Positions 13,925-14,427 of a stretch of DNA of 14,427 nucleotides are shown here, one piece after another. Under the pieces are notes generated by a model. That model was not told the DNA's origin, made no database searches, and worked only from the letters and a program-made list of their open reading frames with translations. Position 1 is the stretch's first letter. Each line of letters starts with the position of its first letter. Both the position numbers and the translations under genes were made by a program. The stretch comes from JANQPC01 sp039208375 (GTDB lineage: Bacteria; Pseudomonadota; Alphaproteobacteria; Rhodobacterales; Rhodobacteraceae), in the NCBI GenBank assembly GCA_039208375.1, contig JBCCRC010000076.1, positions 1 to 14,427 on the forward strand, written 5' to 3'.

Positions 13925-14427
13925 CACCGCCGCGCTCAGGCGTCCGGTCTTCTGCGCCTTGATGCGGTCTTCGATCTCATCGCGGAAATTGCGGATCAGT
14001 CCCTGGATCGGCCAGGCCGCGGCATCGCCGAGGGCGCAGATCGTGTGGCCTTCGACCTGCTTTGTCACGTCAAAGAGCATGTCGATCTCTTCGACCTCGG
14101 CCTCGCCTTTCACGAGCCGCTCCATCACCCGCATCATCCAGCCCGTCCCCTCGCGGCAGGGCGTGCACTGGCCGCAGCTTTCGTGCTTGTAGAACTTCGC
14201 GAGCCGCCAGATCGCCTTGATGATATCGGTCGACTGATCCATCACGATCACGGCGGCGGTGCCGAGGCCCGATTTCTGCTCGCGCAAATAATCGAAATCC
14301 ATGATCGCCTCGCGCATATGCTCGCCGCGGATGCAGGGCACTGAGGATCCGCCGGGGATCACCGCCTTGAGGTTATCCCATCCGCCGCGAATGCCGCCGC
14401 AATGGCGGTCGATCAGTTCCTCGAAGG
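13913..14427 (-). CDS. nuoF: NADH-quinone oxidoreductase subunit F, C-terminal part
   Basis: FMN- and NADH-binding subunit (51-kDa homologue) at the tip of the peripheral arm; only the last 170 residues are in the window, the 5' part lying beyond the right edge. The fragment opens FEELIDRHCGGIRGGWDNLKAVIPGGSSVP, a conserved stretch of this subunit. The [4Fe-4S] cluster N3 ligands are all present: SCGQCTPCREG gives three cysteines, and the fourth is in HTICALGDAAAWP. An internal GTG at about 14362 opens a shorter frame but is not the true start. The C-terminus ends in SAAVAAE and carries the ribosome site for the following lipoprotein gene. Confidence 0.98.
   Translation of the reverse strand, partial: FEELIDRHCGGIRGGWDNLKAVIPGGSSVPCIRGEHMREAIMDFDYLREQKSGLGTAAVIVMDQSTDIIKAIWRLAKFYKHESCGQCTPCREGTGWMMRVMERLVKGEAEVEEIDMLFDVTKQVEGHTICALGDAAAWPIQGLIRNFRDEIEDRIKAQKTGRLSAAVAAE

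Noticed and set aside
1..14427. CRISPR arrays, tRNA/rRNA genes, insertion sequences, phage or toxin-antitoxin modules
   Set aside because: The window is almost completely filled by one co-directional operon; I saw no direct-repeat arrays, transposase motifs, RNA gene signatures or composition breaks.

Overview
The window is one minus-strand stretch of a proton-translocating NADH:quinone oxidoreductase (complex I, nuo/nqo) operon from an alphaproteobacterium. It is high in GC, and the order nuoF, nuoG, nuoH, nuoI, nuoJ, nuoK, nuoL, nuoM, nuoN, birA, interrupted by small accessory genes, is typical of Rhodobacteraceae. The Paracoccus nqo cluster is known to carry unidentified reading frames and a birA homologue downstream. 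A Roseobacter-group or Rhodobacter-like host is my inference; no rRNA or other taxonomic marker is present.

Layout in transcription order (high to low coordinates): the 3' end of nuoF (13913-14427); an accessory block of four genes (lipoprotein 13503-13907, secreted protein 13086-13499, DUF3291-like protein 12613-13089, secreted DUF5333-like protein 12212-12616); nuoG (10191-12212); a lipoprotein (9790-10185); nuoH and nuoI; a 56-residue coiled-coil protein (8078-8248) and a 13-codon mini-ORF; two tandem carboxymuconolactone-decarboxylase-family proteins (7639-8037 and 7235-7642); nuoJ; an exported Cys/His-containing protein (6142-6627); nuoK, nuoL, nuoM, nuoN; and birA, cut by the left edge. 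Nearly all junctions are overlaps (ATGA, GTGA, TGATG, TAATG) or gaps of 3-10 nt. The one exception is a 42-nt gap before nuoK. No promoter or terminator is visible, so this looks like a single, tightly coupled transcript.

The Nuo proteins are intact in the features checked: all Fe-S ligands of NuoG and NuoI, the N3 ligands of NuoF, and the proton-channel Glu/Lys residues of NuoL, NuoM, NuoN and NuoK. NuoF, G and I form the hydrophilic electron-transfer arm visible here. NuoH, J, K, L, M and N form the membrane arm. NuoE, B, C, D and A lie outside the window, presumably upstream.

The unusual content is the accessory set. Five genes encode small predicted exported proteins or lipoproteins, each with at least two cysteines besides any lipidated one. 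Three of them (12212-12616, 13086-13499, 13503-13907) share two Cys-centred motifs and look like diverged tandem paralogues. The two lipoprotein genes directly after nuoF and nuoG start from near-identical 23-nt junctions. Together these suggest a lineage-specific envelope-side accessory system co-expressed with complex I; its function cannot be read from the sequence.
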